This document shows, piece by piece, positions 61,424 to 64,000 of a DNA stretch of 64,000 bases. Within the stretch, counting starts at the first letter, position 1, and each line of letters starts with the position of its first letter. A model generated the notes under the pieces. It made no database searches, was not told the DNA's origin, and saw nothing but the letters and a program-made list of their open reading frames with translations. Made by a program: the position numbers and the translations under genes. The stretch lies in NCBI RefSeq assembly GCF_004341945.1, contig NZ_SMBP01000013.1, positions 1-64,000 on the forward strand, written 5' to 3'. This stretch comes from Longicatena caecimuris. GTDB taxonomy: Bacteria > Bacillota_I > Bacilli_A > Erysipelotrichales > Erysipelotrichaceae.

Positions 61424-61915
61424 ATGGAACTACAAGAACTGATACAACGTTTTTCAAAGACGCGTGAGCAACAGGAAAAAGCTATTTTTAGTACTTTATT
61501 CATATTAGGGAATCGTTTGCAGACTATTTTTGATGAACGGATCCCAGATATCACATTAAAGCAGTTTATGTTGCTGTCATTAATTCGCCAAGCAGATACA
61601 CAGATGACCTTTACTCAATTAGGTAGTATGATGGGGTGTTCGAGACAAAATGTTAAAAAGTTAGCAGCTGTTTTAGAACGAAACGGTTATGTAACCATCA
61701 AAAAAAACAAAGCAGATGTGCGGGCAGCTACAATTGTTCCTACACCAAAGATGCATGATTTCTTTGATACGGTATTTGTGAATTATCAAACAGAGCTTAC
61801 GTGTGTATTTGAACACTACAGCAATGAAGAATTACAACAATTGTTTCAATTGTTTATGCGTTTATATGAGGGAGTAGAGTGTTTGGAAAAGAGGACAAAA
61901 AGTGAAAAAGCATAA
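61424..61915 (+). CDS. MarR-family transcriptional regulator
   Basis: A 163 aa dimeric wHTH repressor. The DNA-binding part (about 50-120) includes MTFTQLGSMMGCSRQNVKKLAAVLERNGYVTIKKN, followed by the wing KADVRAATIVPTPK (the D-x-R-x-x motif of MarR proteins). No Cys pair typical of OhrR is evident; one Cys lies in helix 3 (GCSRQ), possibly redox-sensitive. The frame opens at 61304, before the promoter; ATG 61424 has AAAGGAG 8 nt upstream. It controls, most likely, itself plus the FMN-binding and flavodoxin genes. Confidence 0.92.
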   Translation: MELQELIQRFSKTREQQEKAIFSTLFILGNRLQTIFDERIPDITLKQFMLLSLIRQADTQMTFTQLGSMMGCSRQNVKKLAAVLERNGYVTIKKNKADVRAATIVPTPKMHDFFDTVFVNYQTELTCVFEHYSNEELQQLFQLFMRLYEGVECLEKRTKSEKA

Positions 61916-62300
61916 AAAAATGAAACGCATTGCTATCTGTGTACTTGTGGGTTTGGTGGGAATCGGCATTTCCATCGTTGTATTATTACAGGATATTACA
62001 CAAAAAACAAACCGGATAAAGCTTCATACACCGAAACTTGCAGCAATAAAGGATGGTGTGTATGAAGGAAGTTATAGCATATTTCCTGTATCCGCAAAGG
62101 TCAAAGTGTATATTGAAAACAAACGCATAGCCGATGTGAAAATCATTACCCATGAACATGGTTTAGGAAAGGCTGCTGAAAATATCGTAAGCGATGTATT
62201 GCAGAAACAATCCTTAGAGGTAGATACTGTATCACAAGCAACCATTAGCAGTGTATGTATTTTAAAGGCTGCCGAACAGGCGATGGAAAAAGGAGAATAA
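61902..62300 (+). CDS. membrane-anchored FMN-binding domain protein
   Basis: A 132 aa protein: a TM anchor (about 9-29), then an extracytoplasmic FMN_bind domain (about 48-130): DGVYEGSYSIFPVSAKVKVYIENKRIADVKIITHEHGLGKAAE and a C-terminal DTVSQATISSVCILKAAEQAM. In covalently flavinylated members the motif is D-x-x-S-G-A-T; here it is D-T-V-S-Q-A-T, with Gln for Gly. It is probably an extracytoplasmic electron carrier. GTG start, overlapping marR by 14 bp; the flavodoxin follows after 1 bp. Confidence 0.85.
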   Translation: MKKHKKMKRIAICVLVGLVGIGISIVVLLQDITQKTNRIKLHTPKLAAIKDGVYEGSYSIFPVSAKVKVYIENKRIADVKIITHEHGLGKAAENIVSDVLQKQSLEVDTVSQATISSVCILKAAEQAMEKGE

Positions 62301-62301
62301 C

Positions 62302-62838
62302 ATGAAGAATTTAATTATCTATACATCAAAATATGGCGCATCCCAACGCTATGCAGAAATGATATCACATGCGTTAGGGGATCCTGCGACGGAATTAAAG
62401 CAATGTAAGAAGCAAATGTTAGAAACAGCCGATCGTATTATCCTTGTAGGAGGTATTTATGCCGGAAAAATTGCTGGGATGAAGTATGTAAAGAAAATGG
62501 AACGTCATATTAAGATGAAAAAAATTTATGTATTTGCGGTAGGGGCAAGTGCGTATTGTGATGATTATCTTGAAGAAATTAAAATGAATAACATGAAGAA
62601 TTGTAATCTTTCGATTTCGTTTTCCTATGGGCAAGGGACATATGATGAAGAGAAGATGAATTTCAAAGACAGAGCATTATGTCGCTCATTACGCAAAGCT
62701 TTACAGGGGAAAGAGGTTTCGGAAATGGATGCATCTATGCGTGCGTTGGTAAATACGCAAGGAAAAGCCCATGATTGGATAGATAAAAAATATGTGGATA
62801 TGTTCTTAAAAAAGGTGAGTGAAAGTAGTAACGCATAG
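62302..62838 (+). CDS. flavodoxin-domain protein
   Basis: A 178 aa cytosolic FMN protein. It opens with LIIYTSKYGASQRYAEMI, the phosphate-loop T/S-x-T/Y-G-x-x-x pattern, followed by the flavodoxin core strands RIILVGGIYAGKI and KKIYVFAVGASAY. This is the flavodoxin_5/HemG-like type, longer than classical flavodoxins (about 145-150). Co-transcribed with the MarR regulator and the FMN-binding protein, so it may relay electrons to that partner. It starts 1 bp after the FMN-binding gene; the ribosome binding site is AAAAAGGAG. Confidence 0.88.
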   Translation: MKNLIIYTSKYGASQRYAEMISHALGDPATELKQCKKQMLETADRIILVGGIYAGKIAGMKYVKKMERHIKMKKIYVFAVGASAYCDDYLEEIKMNNMKNCNLSISFSYGQGTYDEEKMNFKDRALCRSLRKALQGKEVSEMDASMRALVNTQGKAHDWIDKKYVDMFLKKVSESSNA

Positions 62839-62939
62839 ATATATGCGTAACCTATATGAACTGGCCTCATTTCAACCTTGATAATTTGAAAATGGAAGGA
62901 AAGTGCCTTAATATGGTATGATTGTATGTTTTATGAAAC

Positions 62940-62976
62940 GGTGGCTTCTAATAGAAATGGAAGCTGCCTTTTTTTC
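62940..62976 (+). terminator. intrinsic terminator after the flavodoxin gene
   Basis: GGTGGCTTC (62940-62948) pairs with GAAGCTGCC (62960-62968) with two G-U pairs, followed by TTTTTTTTC. Confidence 0.75.
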
Positions 62977-63052
62977 ATGTGAAAGGGAGATGATCGTCAA
63001 TTAATAAAAATAAACCAAAAAAGTCAATTGTACACGAAAGAAACCATTTAAA

Positions 63053-63104
63053 TTGACATGAGCACTGGAAATTGTTTATAATTAAACTGTGAGTTTAATT
63101 ATAA
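63053..63104 (+). promoter_or_regulatory. tetR promoter with perfect 13 bp palindromic operator
   Basis: TTGACA (63053-63058) and TATAAT (63077-63082), spacer 18 bp. TTATAATTAAACT (63076-63088) and AGTTTAATTATAA (63092-63104) are perfect inverted repeats around GTG, covering the -10 and start site. This is the expected autoregulatory operator for the TetR protein that follows. Confidence 0.88.
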
Positions 63105-63116
63105 GAGGAGGAGACA

Positions 63117-63752
63117 ATGGGACGAAGGAAAAAAGAGCCGAAAAGTACTCATCGGGAAAAGATTGCTGCAGCAGCATCTACCTTATTTATGCAAAAGGGT
63201 ATTACGGCGACTTCTATGGATGATATAGCAAAAGCAGCCGGATACAGCAAAGCGACCCTTTATGTTTATTTTAAGAATAAGGAGGAAATTATCGGTATTT
63301 TGGTTTTAGATAGTATGCGAAAACTTTACGATTCTATATCTTCTGCGTTAGTACAAAAGGAAACAACGAAAACAAAATATGATTTTATTTGTCGTGGATT
63401 GGTGCAGTATCAAGAAGCATTTCCTTTTTATTTTAAAATGGTATTAGATAAAATCAATATTGACTTTGAAAATAATGATTGTTTGCCCGAGGAGAAGGAA
63501 ACATATCAAATAGGAGAAAAAATAAACGATAAGTTAAAAGATTTTCTGATATCTGGTATGGAAAACGGTGATTTGCGTGAAGATCTGAAAATTATCCCAA
63601 CTATATTTACTTTTTGGGGGATGCTATCAGGACTTATTCAACTAGCTACAAATAAGGAGAACTATATTCAAAGTACGATGAATTTATCGAAAAAGCAATT
63701 TTTGGATTATGGTTTTCAAATGTTGTATCAATCTATTGCAAAGGAGAAATGA
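63117..63752 (+). CDS. TetR/AcrR-family transcriptional regulator
   Basis: A 211 aa repressor. The N-terminal HTH (about 13-60) reads KIAAAASTLFMQKGITATSMDDIAKAAGYSKATLYVYFKNKEEI, the standard TetR pattern; the C-terminal ligand domain (about 70-205) is helical and not assignable. GAGGAGGAG precedes ATG 63117. The next gene starts 2 bp after its stop, so it is probably controlled with it, through the palindrome upstream. Confidence 0.93.
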   Translation: MGRRKKEPKSTHREKIAAAASTLFMQKGITATSMDDIAKAAGYSKATLYVYFKNKEEIIGILVLDSMRKLYDSISSALVQKETTKTKYDFICRGLVQYQEAFPFYFKMVLDKINIDFENNDCLPEEKETYQIGEKINDKLKDFLISGMENGDLREDLKIIPTIFTFWGMLSGLIQLATNKENYIQSTMNLSKKQFLDYGFQMLYQSIAKEK

Positions 63753-63754
63753 CT

Positions 63755-64000
63755 ATGAATGAAAAGAATGTACTTGCCATTTTTGGTAGTCCCCATACAA
63801 ATGGGATGACAGCAGCTATGTTTGATTGTGCAGTTCATAAAGCAGAAGAAAGGGGATATACAGTAAGGAAAGTAAATTTATATGAAAAAAATATTTCTTT
63901 CTGCAAAGGTTGTCGGGCTTGTATGGATACCAAAGTTTGTGTTCAAAAAGATGATATACAAGAAATTGTTGCCTTATTACATGAATCCTTGATTGTATTT
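63755..64000 (+). CDS. flavodoxin-fold NAD(P)H-dependent oxidoreductase, cut by the window end
   Basis: Partial: 82 codons to the edge, no stop. The N-terminus LAIFGSPHTNGMTAAMFDCAVHKAEERGYTVRKVNLYEKNI is the NADPH-dependent FMN reductase/flavodoxin_2 opening (G-S-P/N-x-x-x-G-x-T). CKGCRACMDTKVCVQKDDI has the C-x-x-C-x-x-C pattern of iron-sulfur flavoprotein-like members. AAGGAG precedes ATG 63755. Probably a target of the TetR regulator. Confidence 0.85.
   Translation, partial: MNEKNVLAIFGSPHTNGMTAAMFDCAVHKAEERGYTVRKVNLYEKNISFCKGCRACMDTKVCVQKDDIQEIVALLHESLIVF

Noticed and set aside
1-64000. CRISPR array, rRNA operon, prophage structural genes or replication origin
   Set aside because: No regularly spaced repeats, rRNA sequence, phage structural proteins or dnaA-box clusters were seen. 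The only clear mobile DNA is the IS and the repeat-bounded gene pair.

Overview
This 64 kb window is low-GC chromosomal DNA from a member of the Bacillota. I infer an endospore-forming, anaerobic gut-type organism, possibly of the Erysipelotrichia. The grounds are the spoIIAA-spoIIAB-sigF operon, an uninterrupted sigK, two Spo0A-box-like sequences, RNase J, the SufCDSUB order, a Phe T-box, FeoAB and strong AGGAGG-type ribosome binding sites. The species is not established. Most of the window is chromosomal housekeeping DNA. One IS3-family element and one two-gene module bounded by direct repeats are the clear accessory insertions.

Layout. (1) 0.1-10.7 kb: a type IV pilus operon (prepilin peptidase, PilC, PilM, PilN-like, PilO-like, a PilX/GspK-like pseudopilin, two prepilins, PilB, PilT). 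One prepilin carries four repeats resembling CBM5/12 carbohydrate-binding modules. (2) 10.7-12.8 kb: a DUF6978-like / DUF1828-DUF1829-like gene pair between two copies of a ~130 bp direct repeat. (3) 12.8-20.1 kb: an M15-type peptidase with a peptidoglycan-binding domain, oleate hydratase, tRNA-Gly(TCC), an AIM24-family protein, a Gfo/Idh/MocA oxidoreductase, and metY-metA. MetA has Glu at position 111, which predicts homoserine O-acetyltransferase and fits direct sulfhydrylation by MetY. (4) 20.2-27.6 kb: an Fe-S aldo/keto reductase, feoAB, and T-box-pheST. (5) 28-41 kb: a DUF1835/DUF3658 protein, a metallophosphoesterase-fold protein with lost metal ligands, RNase J, peptide deformylase, an FtsW/RodA protein, rsmD, coaD, an IS3-family element lodged in the loop of a terminator, a HIT protein and two PrsA-like foldases. 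(6) 40.4-45.6 kb: sufCDSUB plus a translationally coupled 5-formyl-THF cyclo-ligase. (7) 46-56 kb: a regulator with two GntR-type winged-helix domains, a GDSL-like hydrolase, a D,D-carboxypeptidase, the spoIIA operon, a GNAT protein, a large unknown protein, sigK and an M42 peptidase. (8) 56.4-61.3 kb: a catabolic operon of EIIA(Glc type), BglG/LicT-type antiterminator, EIIBC, an eIF2B/ribose-1,5-bisphosphate-isomerase-like protein and PsuG. It sits behind a cre-like site, a good promoter and an antiterminator/terminator leader. (9) 61.3-64 kb: two small redox loci, MarR + FMN-binding protein + flavodoxin and TetR + flavin reductase. Each regulator has a long palindrome over its own promoter.

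The strongest candidates for something undescribed are three. The first is the PTS-psuG-isomerase operon: no PsuK kinase is present, so the PTS could deliver the 5'-phosphorylated C-nucleoside directly. The second is the prepilin with CBM-like repeats. The third is the repeat-bounded DUF6978/DUF1828 pair. All functional statements come from reading motifs; no database search was run.
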